From: Streptomyces ureilyticus
Lineage (GTDB): Bacteria > Actinomycetota > Actinomycetes > Streptomycetales > Streptomycetaceae
Length of the DNA stretch: 53,347 bases
Direction: 5' to 3'
NCBI RefSeq assembly: GCF_011045025.1
Contig: NZ_JAAKZX010000046.1
Coordinates: forward strand, 1 to 53,347
Part shown: positions 1-8,496 of the stretch, piece after piece
Position numbering within the stretch: position 1 is the stretch's first letter
Layout of the letters: each line of letters starts with the position of its first letter
Translations under genes and position numbers: made by a program
The notes under the pieces: model-generated
What the model saw: the letters and a program-made list of their open reading frames with translations, nothing else
Told to the model about the DNA's origin: nothing
The model's database searches: none

Positions 1-1
1 G

Positions 2-1045
2 GCAGGGACAGGGGGAGGCGCCCAGGGGCGGAAGGATGACGGCCCGGAGCGCCAGAACGGCGGCCCGGAGCGCGAGGATGCCGGCCCAGGGTCCGGGGGC
101 GGTGCACCGGCCCCCGGAAGTGGCCGTACCCACACCCTCGGGCTGCTCTATCCGCCCGCCGGCCGCGGCCGGCACTACACCGGGATGCAGCTCGACTTCA
201 TCGGCGGGGTGGCCGAGGCCGCCACGGAGTACGGCTACGACCTGCTGCTCTCGCCCAGCGCATCCGAGAACGAGCCCTCGTTCCAGCGGATTCTCGCCGA
301 ACGACGGGTGGACGGGCTGATCGTGATGGAGATCCGGCGGGACGACGACCGGGTGGAACATCTCGCCAAGGCGGGGTTCCCGTTCGTCACCATCGGCAGG
401 AACCGGCGGGCGGAGGAGACCGGCTGGGTCGACCTGGACTTCGCCGGGCTGTCGGCCAGTTGCGTACAGCACCTCGCTGACCTGGGACACAGCCGGATCG
501 CCTTCGTCAATCGGTCGCAACAGCTCTTCGAGAGCGGGTACGGCTTCGCGCACCTGGCCCTGGAGGGCTACACCGAGGCCACGGCGCGGCTGGGGTTCAC
601 CCCGCACGCGTACCTCTGCGACGAAGACACCGCCGGGGGCGAGGCCGTGCTGGAGCGGATCCTGCGGGACGACCCGGCGACCACCTCGATCGTCACCATG
701 AACGAGGCGGCCCTCGCCGGTCTGTACCGCGGGCTGACCCGGCACGGCCGTGCCGTACCCCGGGACTTCTCCGTCGTCGGCGTGGCGGCCGGGCGGTGGG
801 CGGAGCAGGTGACGCCGGAGCTCACCGCCGCCGAGATCCCCGCCGCGGAGATGAGCAGGGTCGGTGTCGAGCTGATGGTGGAACGGCTCACCTCACCCGA
901 GGCGCCTCCCCGGCATGTGCTGCTGAAGCCGCTGATCTCACTGCGCGCGAGTACCGGCAGGTGCAGGCCGGTGCCCGGTGCGGAACCGGAGCCGAAACTC
1001 CCCGAGTTTCCCGACATACCGGACTTCCCGGGTTCCGATTTCTGA
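2..1045 (+). CDS. LacI-family transcriptional regulator, 5' end missing
   Basis: The frame is open from the window edge, so the N-terminal helix-turn-helix lies outside. What is visible is a Gly/Pro-rich linker (about codons 1-47), then the periplasmic-binding-protein-like sensor domain starting near HTLGLLYPP. It contains the LacI-family DGLIVM strand and the AHLALEGY region, and ends in an acidic Pro-rich tail. It lies 96 bp upstream of a sugar ABC importer on the same strand, so it probably represses that operon until the sugar binds. The long linker is unusual and could contain a frame change outside view. The ligand cannot be told from sequence. Confidence 0.85.
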   Translation, partial: AGTGGGAQGRKDDGPERQNGGPEREDAGPGSGGGAPAPGSGRTHTLGLLYPPAGRGRHYTGMQLDFIGGVAEAATEYGYDLLLSPSASENEPSFQRILAERRVDGLIVMEIRRDDDRVEHLAKAGFPFVTIGRNRRAEETGWVDLDFAGLSASCVQHLADLGHSRIAFVNRSQQLFESGYGFAHLALEGYTEATARLGFTPHAYLCDEDTAGGEAVLERILRDDPATTSIVTMNEAALAGLYRGLTRHGRAVPRDFSVVGVAAGRWAEQVTPELTAAEIPAAEMSRVGVELMVERLTSPEAPPRHVLLKPLISLRASTGRCRPVPGAEPEPKLPEFPDIPDFPGSDF

Positions 1046-1141
1046 GCCCGAGTACATGCGTTCATGAACCTCTGAGCCGAGTCCATGAAGGACCGAGTCC
1101 ATGAAGGGGAGTTCCGCTCCCCGCGCTGATGGGAGCCTCGT

Positions 1142-2449
1142 ATGCCGTCCACCCTTGACCGCCGTGCCCTTGACCGCCGCGCCTTTGACCGCCGTCACTT
1201 TCTGCGTGCCGCGGGTGCGGGAGCCGCCGCCCTCGGCACGGCCGGGGCCCTCGCGTCCTGCGGGAACTCCGAGACCACCGAAGCCTCCGGAAAGCGAGAG
1301 CAGGGCAGCGGCGAGACCACCACCCTCACCTGGTGGGACTACTTCACCCTGGAGAACTTCCAGCCCGGCATGACCGCCCTCATCGAGGACATCGAGGCAG
1401 GCGTCCCGGACGTACGCATCAGACGCCGCACCTTCCCCTTCGCGGACCTGGAACGGCAGATCACCCTGGGCGCGGTCTCCGGCGATCTCCCGGACATCGC
1501 CATCGTCGACAACGTCTCGATGAACGCCCTCGGCGGCAGCGACCTGCTGGCCGACCTCACCGAGCGGGTGGAGGAGTGGGGGCAGGCGGACCAGTACTAC
1601 GAGGGCCCCTGGGCCGGCTGCCAGGTCGACGGCAAGACCCTCGGCATCCCCAACACCAGCAACTGCCTCGCCCTGTACTACAACACCGAGATCCTCCGGT
1701 CCGCGAACGTGAAACCCCCCACCACCTGGGACGAACTGGCCGCCGCGGCACAGCGGTTGACCAACGGAAACCGGTTCGGCCTGGCGATGAGCGCGATCAG
1801 GACCGAGGAGGGCGTCTTCCAGTTCCTGCCGTTCCTGTGGCAGACCGGCGGCGACCTGGACACCTTCGCCACTGACGGGGAGACCGCGCTGGCCTTCCTC
1901 GACGACCTGGTCGCCAAGGGTTCGCTGTCCGAGCAGTGCGTGGGCTGGACCCAGCAGGACGTCAACACCCGGTTCGTCGACGGGCGTGCCGCGATGCAGA
2001 TCAACGGACCGTGGCAGATCCCCACCTTGGAGAAGGCGGCGGATCTGGAGTGGAGCGTCGTCGCACTCCCCCGCGACAAGGAGTCCGCCACCTGCCTGGG
2101 CGGCGAGAACTGGGTCGTGATGGCGAGCAGCGAGAAACAGGACAAGGCGTGGGAGGTGCTGGAGTACACGCAGCGCCGGTCGGTCCTGGTGCCGTACCTG
2201 GAGTCGTTCGGCAACCTCCCGTCCCGCAAGGACCTTGCCGACGCGGGCACTTGGGCCTCCGAACCGGCCAAGCGGCTCTTCCTCGACCAGCTGTCCCTCG
2301 CCCGTCCGCGCACGTACGGGCCGGGCTACCCGGACATCTCCCGGGACGTCGCCGACGCCGAGCAGTCCGTACTCACCGACTCGGCCGCCCCCTCGGCCGC
2401 GGCGCGGACCGCCGCCGGGAAGATCGACGAGGCGCTGGAGCGGCGGTGA
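1142..2449 (+). CDS. ABC transporter sugar-binding lipoprotein (Tat exported)
   Basis: 435 aa. The start follows GGGAG by 6 nt. The N-terminus carries a twin-arginine signal (DRRHFLRAAG, residues 16-25) and lipobox LASC with the acylated Cys at 40, so the protein should be exported folded and lipid-anchored on the outer face of the membrane. The rest is a solute-binding protein of the CUT1 type (TLTWWDYF opening, WEVLEYTQ near the C-terminus). It overlaps the first permease by 4 bp (GTGA), so the two are translationally coupled. The first 20 residues contain a threefold near-repeat (LDRRA, LDRRA, FDRRH), encoded by a threefold DNA repeat. Substrate unknown. Confidence 0.9.
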   Translation: MPSTLDRRALDRRAFDRRHFLRAAGAGAAALGTAGALASCGNSETTEASGKREQGSGETTTLTWWDYFTLENFQPGMTALIEDIEAGVPDVRIRRRTFPFADLERQITLGAVSGDLPDIAIVDNVSMNALGGSDLLADLTERVEEWGQADQYYEGPWAGCQVDGKTLGIPNTSNCLALYYNTEILRSANVKPPTTWDELAAAAQRLTNGNRFGLAMSAIRTEEGVFQFLPFLWQTGGDLDTFATDGETALAFLDDLVAKGSLSEQCVGWTQQDVNTRFVDGRAAMQINGPWQIPTLEKAADLEWSVVALPRDKESATCLGGENWVVMASSEKQDKAWEVLEYTQRRSVLVPYLESFGNLPSRKDLADAGTWASEPAKRLFLDQLSLARPRTYGPGYPDISRDVADAEQSVLTDSAAPSAAARTAAGKIDEALERR

Positions 2450-2493
2450 GACCACCCCGTACCACCGCTGTGAGACCACCCCGTACCACCGCT
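2446..2493 (+). repeat. Tandem 24-bp duplication over the permease start codon
   Basis: Two perfect 24-bp copies (2446-2469 and 2470-2493), each beginning GTGAGACC. The first GTG overlaps the stop of the binding-protein gene. The second copy duplicates the start codon in frame and adds eight residues (VRPPRTTA) to the N-terminus. Confidence 0.9.
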
Positions 2494-3417
2494 CCACGCC
2501 GCACCTTCGCGCTACGCCCGTCCCGTTCGCCCTCGGCCCGCCTGAGACGCACCGGGTATCTCTTCACGCTCCCCGGCCTGGCCTTCCTCGCCCTCTTCCT
2601 GGCGTACCCCCTGCTCTACAACGCCTGGACCTCCGTACACGACGTGGGCCTGAGCGGTCTGCTCGGCGGAGCCACGCGGTTCAACGGGCTCGCGAACTAC
2701 CGGGCCACCGTCTCCGACCCGGACTTCTGGCATGCGGCCCGCCTCTCGGCGGTGTTCACGGCGGGCTCGCTGCTGTTCCAGTTCACGATCGGCTTCGCCC
2801 TGGCCCTGCTCTTCGCCCGGCCCTTCCCGCTGAACGGCCTGCTCCGGTCACTGCTGCTGGTGGCCTGGCTGCTGCCCCCGGTGGTCAGCGGCACCCTCTT
2901 CCGCTGGATGCTCGACGGCGAGTCCGGCGCGTACAACGCCCTGCTGCGAGCCATCGGCCTGGACGCCCTCTCCCGCGACTGGCTCATCGACCCGGGCACC
3001 TCCCTGGCCGGCGTCGTCTTCGCGAACGTATGGGTCGGCGTGCCCTTCAACATGCTGCTGCTCCTGGTCGGACTGCACACCATCGACCCGGAGCTGCACG
3101 AGGCCGCCGCCATCGACGGAGCGGGCGCCTGGCAGCGGCTGCGCTGGATCACGCTGCCGCTGATGCGGCCCGTCTCGGTGACGGTGCTGCTGCTCGGCCT
3201 CGTCTACACCTTCAAGGTCTTCGACCTCATCTTCGTGATGACGGGCGGCGGCCCGGTCGACGCCACCAGCGTCCTCTCCCTCTATGTGTACGAGGTCTTC
3301 TTCAGGTTCTTCCGGTTCGGCGAGGGCGCCGCCGCCGGACTGCTCCTGCTCGTCGTACCGCTGCTCGCAGGCGCCGGCTACGTACGGCGGCTGCGCCGGG
3401 AGGAAGGGGCCGTATGA
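2446..3417 (+). CDS. ABC sugar transporter permease 1 (MalF-like)
   Basis: 323 aa from the GTG that overlaps the previous stop (GGAG 5 nt upstream). About six membrane segments follow a basic Arg/Pro-rich N-terminus. The EAA loop that contacts the ATPase is visible as ELHEAAAIDGAG about 100 residues before the end. It forms the heterodimeric channel with the next gene. The start codon lies in a tandem 24-bp duplication, so a second GTG at 2470 offers an identical context and the true start could be 8 codons later. Confidence 0.9.
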   Translation: MRPPRTTAVRPPRTTAPRRTFALRPSRSPSARLRRTGYLFTLPGLAFLALFLAYPLLYNAWTSVHDVGLSGLLGGATRFNGLANYRATVSDPDFWHAARLSAVFTAGSLLFQFTIGFALALLFARPFPLNGLLRSLLLVAWLLPPVVSGTLFRWMLDGESGAYNALLRAIGLDALSRDWLIDPGTSLAGVVFANVWVGVPFNMLLLLVGLHTIDPELHEAAAIDGAGAWQRLRWITLPLMRPVSVTVLLLGLVYTFKVFDLIFVMTGGGPVDATSVLSLYVYEVFFRFFRFGEGAAAGLLLLVVPLLAGAGYVRRLRREEGAV

Positions 3418-4241
3418 AACCGGCGCGCCACCCCTGGCTGCTCACCGCGACCGCCACGCTGATCTGCGCCGCCTTCCTGCTGCCGGTCTACTGGATGCTC
3501 AACACCAGCCTCACGGAGCCGGACCACATCCTGGGCGAGTCCCCGCGCTGGATCCCCGCCCCGGCCACCACCGAGAACTACTCGGCGGCACTGGACGACG
3601 ACGCCCTCCTCCAGGCCCTGTTCAACAGCCTGGTGATCTCCAGCGGAGTCGTCGCGCTCACCCTGCTCTTCGGCGTCCCGCTCAGCTACGCGCTCGCCCG
3701 GGTCCGGATGCGCGGCTCCGGCACCATGGTGCTCGCGCTGCTCGTCGCCCAACTGCCGCCCAGCATCGTGCTGGCGGCCCCACTGTTCATCCTCGAACGC
3801 CGGGCCGGCATCGACGACACGTACCTCGGTCTCATCGCCGCCGACACCACCCTCACCCTCCCCTTCGCGGTGATCGTGCTGCGCCCTGTGCTGGGGGGCG
3901 TGCCGCGGGACGTGGAGGAGGCCGCCCTGGTCGACGGCTGCGGGCTGATGGGCGTACTGCTCCGGATCGTCCTGCCGCTCATGGTGCCCGGCCTGGTGGC
4001 GGTGGCCGGGCTCTCCTTCCTCATCGGCTGGGGCGAGTTCGTCTTCGGCCTCACCCTCGCCCAAGAGCCCGGCGTACAGCCCGTCACCGTCCTCCTCAAC
4101 TCCTTCGTCGGCCAGCACGGGACCTCGTGGGGAGCTCTGATGGCCACGGCGACGGTCATCTGCGTCCCGGTGGTGTGCGTCTTCGCGATCTTCCAGCGCT
4201 TCATCGTGGGCGGGCTCACGGCGGGGAGCATCAAGGGCTGA
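3414..4241 (+). CDS. ABC sugar transporter permease 2 (MalG-like)
   Basis: 275 aa. The ATG overlaps the previous stop (ATGA) behind a GGAGGAAGG site. Six predicted membrane helices and the EAA motif (DVEEAALVDGCG) identify a CUT1 inner-membrane permease. The C-terminus (FIVGGLTAGSIKG) is the usual MalG-type ending. No ATP-binding subunit gene follows. In Streptomyces a shared ATPase (MsiK) serves several CUT1 importers, so this operon probably relies on it; that is inferred from family knowledge. Confidence 0.92.
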   Translation: MKPARHPWLLTATATLICAAFLLPVYWMLNTSLTEPDHILGESPRWIPAPATTENYSAALDDDALLQALFNSLVISSGVVALTLLFGVPLSYALARVRMRGSGTMVLALLVAQLPPSIVLAAPLFILERRAGIDDTYLGLIAADTTLTLPFAVIVLRPVLGGVPRDVEEAALVDGCGLMGVLLRIVLPLMVPGLVAVAGLSFLIGWGEFVFGLTLAQEPGVQPVTVLLNSFVGQHGTSWGALMATATVICVPVVCVFAIFQRFIVGGLTAGSIKG

Positions 4242-4278
4242 GGGTTTGGGGAGAGTTGGCGCGGAGGCGGGCGGGCGC

Positions 4279-4301
4279 CAGGACCGGCCGCGGGGGTCCT
4301 G
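4279..4301 (+). terminator. Hairpin after the ABC operon
   Basis: CAGGACC and GGTCCTG form a 7-bp stem with a 9-nt loop, 37 bp after the permease stop. No T-run follows, which is common for Streptomyces terminators. The rest of 4242-4479 shows no gene I can support. Confidence 0.4.
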
Positions 4302-4479
4302 TACGACGCTGAGGGGGCTGTGGGTCTGTGGGGCTGCGGGCCGTGAGGGCTCGGAGGGGGGCCGACGTCTCGACGATTCCCGGCTGGGTCGTCAACGCCG
4401 CGTGGAAGGCCTGGCTGCACGAGGCACCCGACGGTAGCGCGCCACCGAGGACGGCCACCGAGGACGTACGAGACCGAGG

Positions 4480-5751
4480 TCAGTCGCCGAATTCATCCGA
4501 TACGCGCCCAGGGGTCAGCGCCGCGATGTAGTGAGCGGGAAGATGGTCCTCCAGCGAGTACACGACGGGAAGCGCCCGCAGGATCTGGGATTTCCGTGCG
4601 GCCAGCGTCGTCGCGCCCAGCGCGAAGCCGAGGAAGCTCGACATCTGTGACGTGTACGTGTTCGTTTCGCGCCACGCCCCGGTCTGCGGCCGGTACGAGG
4701 ATCCCAGGTATCTCAACCAGCCGGACACACTCTGCTGAAGGTGCGAGATCCGGTACCGGTACTCGCGCCCGAAGTGTTCGTACGGCCCCGCTGTCACCGG
4801 CGGGAAATGCGGAATGACGTCGTCGCCGTGAACGTACCGGATGATCTTCCGGCTGAATTCCGCGTCGTTCTCGCAGGCTCGGGCGAAACTCGGATCGCCG
4901 ATCATCGGCTGACCGAACGTGTAGACCCCCTTGAGGTGTTCGGCGACATCCGCGTATTTCTTCTCGTGCCGCAGCATCACGGCCATCATCGCGGCCATGG
5001 CGCCTCCGAGACTGTGCCCGGTGATGTACAGCGCCTCGAGTTTCCCGGGCATCATGTCGGATTCGCCCTCCACCGGTTTACGCACCGATCGCCCCGCCAC
5101 GGCGCGCTGCAACGCCTCCATGACCTCGTGGCGCGTGGCCCGGACATTGCGGTAGAAGCCGGCGTGCACGCTGGCACAGGGATCCTCGAACCGGTAGTTG
5201 ATCCTCTCCGGTTCGACGTCGACGTCGGTCAGCCCATTGGCCAGATTCGTCGGTTCGGTGCCTCGGTAGCAGAGGATGACCACCTTCCCGTCGCCGCTCT
5301 GGATCAGAAAGGCCCTGGAGCAGATGAACATGGCGTCGACGGTTGTCGAGATCAGGCGGCAGTGGTTCTGGTCGAGCCCCATCCTCGCCATGATCATAGA
5401 GACGGTTTCCACCCCCGAATAGGCGTAGCCGGAACAGACGGCCATGACATGGGCGGCTACCGGATCGGGATGCTGCTCGATGTTCGCCAGACTCGCCAGA
5501 TGCGTCGACAGGCCTTTGTGGACCGGGAATCCGTCGGTCTCCCAGTACGCGGCGCTCGCTTCTTCGCCGGCTTCCGCGAGCTGGGCGGCCAGCGCCCCGT
5601 CCGGCTGATTGAACGGCCGGAGCTGCTGGTACGACGGAGCCTGGGTGTCGACGGTCCACAGCCCGCCGGTTTCCAGTACGGATCGCACCGTCCGCACGTC
5701 ATGCCCATCAGGGAAATGCATGTCGGTCGCTGTCGGGGGATTCTGCGTCAT
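4480..5751 (-). CDS. Class 3 (Lipase_3) alpha/beta-hydrolase
   Basis: 423 aa. I chose the ATG at 5751, preceded by GGAGG at good spacing; an upstream in-frame ATG lacks this. It shows the fungal-type class 3 lipase pattern: an oxyanion strand with YRGTE near residue 165, nucleophile elbow GHSLGG (Ser about 247), and the acid in GDDVIPHFPP (Asp about 311). No signal peptide is visible, so it is probably cytoplasmic or exported by another route. It is divergent from a GMC oxidoreductase and a patatin phospholipase, so three lipid-type enzymes lie together. Substrate unknown; acylglycerol or steryl ester hydrolysis is plausible. Confidence 0.85.
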   Translation of the reverse strand: MTQNPPTATDMHFPDGHDVRTVRSVLETGGLWTVDTQAPSYQQLRPFNQPDGALAAQLAEAGEEASAAYWETDGFPVHKGLSTHLASLANIEQHPDPVAAHVMAVCSGYAYSGVETVSMIMARMGLDQNHCRLISTTVDAMFICSRAFLIQSGDGKVVILCYRGTEPTNLANGLTDVDVEPERINYRFEDPCASVHAGFYRNVRATRHEVMEALQRAVAGRSVRKPVEGESDMMPGKLEALYITGHSLGGAMAAMMAVMLRHEKKYADVAEHLKGVYTFGQPMIGDPSFARACENDAEFSRKIIRYVHGDDVIPHFPPVTAGPYEHFGREYRYRISHLQQSVSGWLRYLGSSYRPQTGAWRETNTYTSQMSSFLGFALGATTLAARKSQILRALPVVYSLEDHLPAHYIAALTPGRVSDEFGD

Positions 5752-6027
5752 GGCGCCCACCTCCGGGGCAGGGGGATTCGGGGGAATTCCCATGCATTCC
5801 GTGCGGGCGCGGTTCCGAATCCGGGATGCGCAGGCAATCACCCATTTGGCCTCATCAGTCGCCTACGTCCTCATGTTGCACGCCGCCGTCCCTGCACTGA
5901 AGCTCGATGTCGTGCGCCAAAAAGCGCCCAATAGCACCTGCTGGAAACACCTGGTTCAAGGACGTGGCGGAACTCGTCCCGCACATCGAAGACATGGCGG
6001 AGCCATGACGAAGGGAGGCTGGGACGA
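5752..6027. promoter_or_regulatory. Divergent intergenic region, lipase / GMC oxidoreductase
   Basis: 276 bp without a convincing gene. It must hold the promoters of both directions. The rightward gene has an AAGGGAGG site just before its ATG and the leftward gene has GGAGG. I do not see a clear palindromic operator. Confidence 0.5.
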
Positions 6028-8496
6028 ATGCGCCAGCGTTATGACGCACTCGTGGTCGGCACCGGTTTCGGCGGCGCGGTCTCTGCCTGCCGACTGGCTC
6101 AGGCGGGCCTGAAGGTCGGGGTTCTGGAGCGCGGGCGGCGCTATCCGCTGGGCGGTTTCCCACGAGACTGGGAGAACCCGCTGAACGGCTGGCTGTGGGA
6201 AAAGGACCAGGGCCTTTTCGACGTACGGCCCTTCAGTGAGATGACCGTGGTCCAGGGCGCGGCCTACGGCGGCGGCTCGCACCTGTACGCCAATGTCCAC
6301 CTCCGCGTGCCCGGGGACGGGTTCGAGCAGGGCTGGCCCAGCGGTTACGAACGCGGCGAGCTCGATCCGTACTACGACCTCGTCGCCTGGATGCTGGACC
6401 TCACGCCGGTCAGCGAGCGGCAGCCGCTCGGGGTGCCGCCGAAGACGACGGCGATGCGGGAGGCGGCTCGGGCGATGGGTCGCGAGCGACAGTTCGCGCT
6501 GCTGCCGCTCGCGCTGAACCTCGGGGAGCCGGAGGTGATGCGGCCCAACAAGTTCGGCGTGCCCCAGTCGGGCTGCCGTCATTGCGGCGAATGCGACATC
6601 GGCTGCAACTTCCAGGCGAAGAACACCCTGGACCTCAACTACCTGGCTGTCGCGGAACAGCACGGCGCCGAGGTGGGTACGCGCTGCGAGGTGACCCGGA
6701 TCGAACCGCTGTCCGGCGACACCGGCTATCGGCTCACCTACACCGATCACGCGACCGGGGCCGATCAGACGGTCAGCGCGCCGGTGGTGGTCCTGGCGGC
6801 GGGCGCGGTGAACAGCACGGAGCTGCTGCTGCGCTGCCGTGACGAGTACGGGACGCTGCCGAAGCTGTCCGAACGGCTCGGCCACCGCTACTCGGGCAAC
6901 GGCGACTACCTCGGGTTCGCCTTCGGCACCGACAAGGCCCTGGAGCCGTCCCGAGGGCCGGTGATCACCTCGGGCATCGTGCACGACCGCGGTTCCGGCA
7001 AGGGCCGCCGCTGGTTCATCTTCCAGGAGGGCGCCTTCCCGCGTGAGATCGCCGGACTGATCCGGCTCCTCGACGAGGGCGATCCGCGCTTCGCCGGCCT
7101 GCTGCGCTCACAGGACGAGGCGCTGGAGGCGATCCGCAGCGCCGGGCGGGAGCGGATCGGCGCCCGGCCGGACCGTACGGACGGCGCGTACGGACCAGCG
7201 GATGCGTACGGCGCGTACGGACCGGCCGGTGCGGACGGCGCGTACGGTCCGGGCGGTGCGGACGGCGCGTACGGTCCGGGCGGTGCGGACGGCGCGTACG
7301 GTCCGGGCGGTGCGGACGAACACACCGCGGTGTTCCTGGCGATGGGCCGGGACACGGCCGACGGCCGGATCTCGCTGCTCCCGGGCAGCCGCGATCTGCG
7401 GATCTCATGGAACCTCGGCGACAATCTCGGGCTCTACGAGACCGAGGAACGGTTCTGCGCCGACGTCGCCGCGGCGCTGGGCGGCCGGCCCGGAACCAAT
7501 CCGCTGTGGCGGTCGCTTCACATTCCGGTCAGCGTCCACAACTTGGGCGGCTGTGTGATGGCCGACGACCCGGCGGACGGAGTCACCGACACCGGAGGCG
7601 AGGTGTTCGGCTACCCGAACCTGTTCGTGCTGGACGGCGGCTGCCTGCCGGAGGCGACAGGCGTCAATCCGTCCTTCACCATCGCGGCGGTCGCCGAGCG
7701 GAACATCGAGGCGGCCATCCGCCGGATCACCGGCCAGGCCGAGTGGCGGGCGCCCGAGCGGGAGTTCGCCGTGCCCGTGCCCGATCCGCTGGACGAGATG
7801 CGGATCCCGGTGGGCGGCACCCCGGCGCCGAGCGCCCCCGGAACCGGGCTCGCGTTCACCGAGACCATGCACGGCACCGTGCTGCCTGGCGGCGAACCGC
7901 GCGAGGACGCGGCGCCCGCCCGGTTCCGGGTGACGGTGACCGCCCCGGTACTGACCGACACCCTCGACGACCCGGCCCATCCGATGGCCGCGACGGGCAC
8001 GGTGTACGTACGAGGAGTCACCGGGACGCAGGGCGCGCAGGTGTCCGGCGGAGTGGTGAATCTGCTGACCGCCTCAGACGGTCCGGCGGCCCGGCAGATG
8101 CTGTACACGCTGCCGTTCTTCGGGGCGGACGGGCAGCCGTATCTGCTGGACGGCGTCAAGGACGTGCGGGACCACGGACGGATCGACGTCTGGGGCGACA
8201 TCTGGGGTACGACCACGACGCTGCACACGACGGTCCGCCGCGGGCACGCACCCGACGGCGCGACGCTGTCGTCCGGCGTCCTGCGGCTCGGCGCCGCGGA
8301 CTTCCTGCGACAGTTGACGACCGTACGGATCACCGGGACCCGCAATCCGGTACGGCAGGCCGAGGCCCTGGCCCGGTTCGGGGTCTTCTTCGCCGGGTCG
8401 GTGTGGGACGTCTTCGTACGGCCCCGAATTGCGGGCCTTTCGTCGGCCGGGCCCCTTGCCCGTCTGTTCCGCACCGAGGGAGCGTCCGATGACTGA
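6028..8496 (+). CDS. GMC-family (cholesterol-oxidase-like) FAD oxidoreductase with extra C-terminal domain
   Basis: 822 aa, long for a GMC enzyme (usually 500-600). The FAD Rossmann motif GTGFGG (residues 11-16) ends in VLERG. A four-Cys segment (CRHCGECDIGC) is typical of the ChoD-like branch. The GMC C-terminal signature appears as HNLGGCVMAD, then VLDGGCLPEATGVNPS. Between them, residues about 383-429 are a low-complexity DGAYGPGGA repeat. After the catalytic part (about residue 600 on) comes an extra domain of about 200 residues that is clearly homologous to the C-terminus of the next gene. The reaction is probably oxidation of a sterol-like or lipid alcohol. It overlaps the patatin gene by 8 bp. 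Confidence 0.85.
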   Translation: MRQRYDALVVGTGFGGAVSACRLAQAGLKVGVLERGRRYPLGGFPRDWENPLNGWLWEKDQGLFDVRPFSEMTVVQGAAYGGGSHLYANVHLRVPGDGFEQGWPSGYERGELDPYYDLVAWMLDLTPVSERQPLGVPPKTTAMREAARAMGRERQFALLPLALNLGEPEVMRPNKFGVPQSGCRHCGECDIGCNFQAKNTLDLNYLAVAEQHGAEVGTRCEVTRIEPLSGDTGYRLTYTDHATGADQTVSAPVVVLAAGAVNSTELLLRCRDEYGTLPKLSERLGHRYSGNGDYLGFAFGTDKALEPSRGPVITSGIVHDRGSGKGRRWFIFQEGAFPREIAGLIRLLDEGDPRFAGLLRSQDEALEAIRSAGRERIGARPDRTDGAYGPADAYGAYGPAGADGAYGPGGADGAYGPGGADGAYGPGGADEHTAVFLAMGRDTADGRISLLPGSRDLRISWNLGDNLGLYETEERFCADVAAALGGRPGTNPLWRSLHIPVSVHNLGGCVMADDPADGVTDTGGEVFGYPNLFVLDGGCLPEATGVNPSFTIAAVAERNIEAAIRRITGQAEWRAPEREFAVPVPDPLDEMRIPVGGTPAPSAPGTGLAFTETMHGTVLPGGEPREDAAPARFRVTVTAPVLTDTLDDPAHPMAATGTVYVRGVTGTQGAQVSGGVVNLLTASDGPAARQMLYTLPFFGADGQPYLLDGVKDVRDHGRIDVWGDIWGTTTTLHTTVRRGHAPDGATLSSGVLRLGAADFLRQLTTVRITGTRNPVRQAEALARFGVFFAGSVWDVFVRPRIAGLSSAGPLARLFRTEGASDD
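7177..7314 (+). repeat. 27-bp minisatellite inside the GMC oxidoreductase gene
   Basis: Three perfect 27-bp units (7234-7260, 7261-7287, 7288-7314), each encoding DGAYGPGGA, preceded by degenerate copies from about 7177. The length is a multiple of three, so copy-number change keeps the frame. It encodes a flexible Gly/Tyr/Pro insertion between conserved GMC segments. Confidence 0.9.

Noticed and set aside
7177..7314. CRISPR-like regular repeats
   Set aside because: The units are contiguous 27-bp repeats in frame within a gene, with no spacers and no cas genes.
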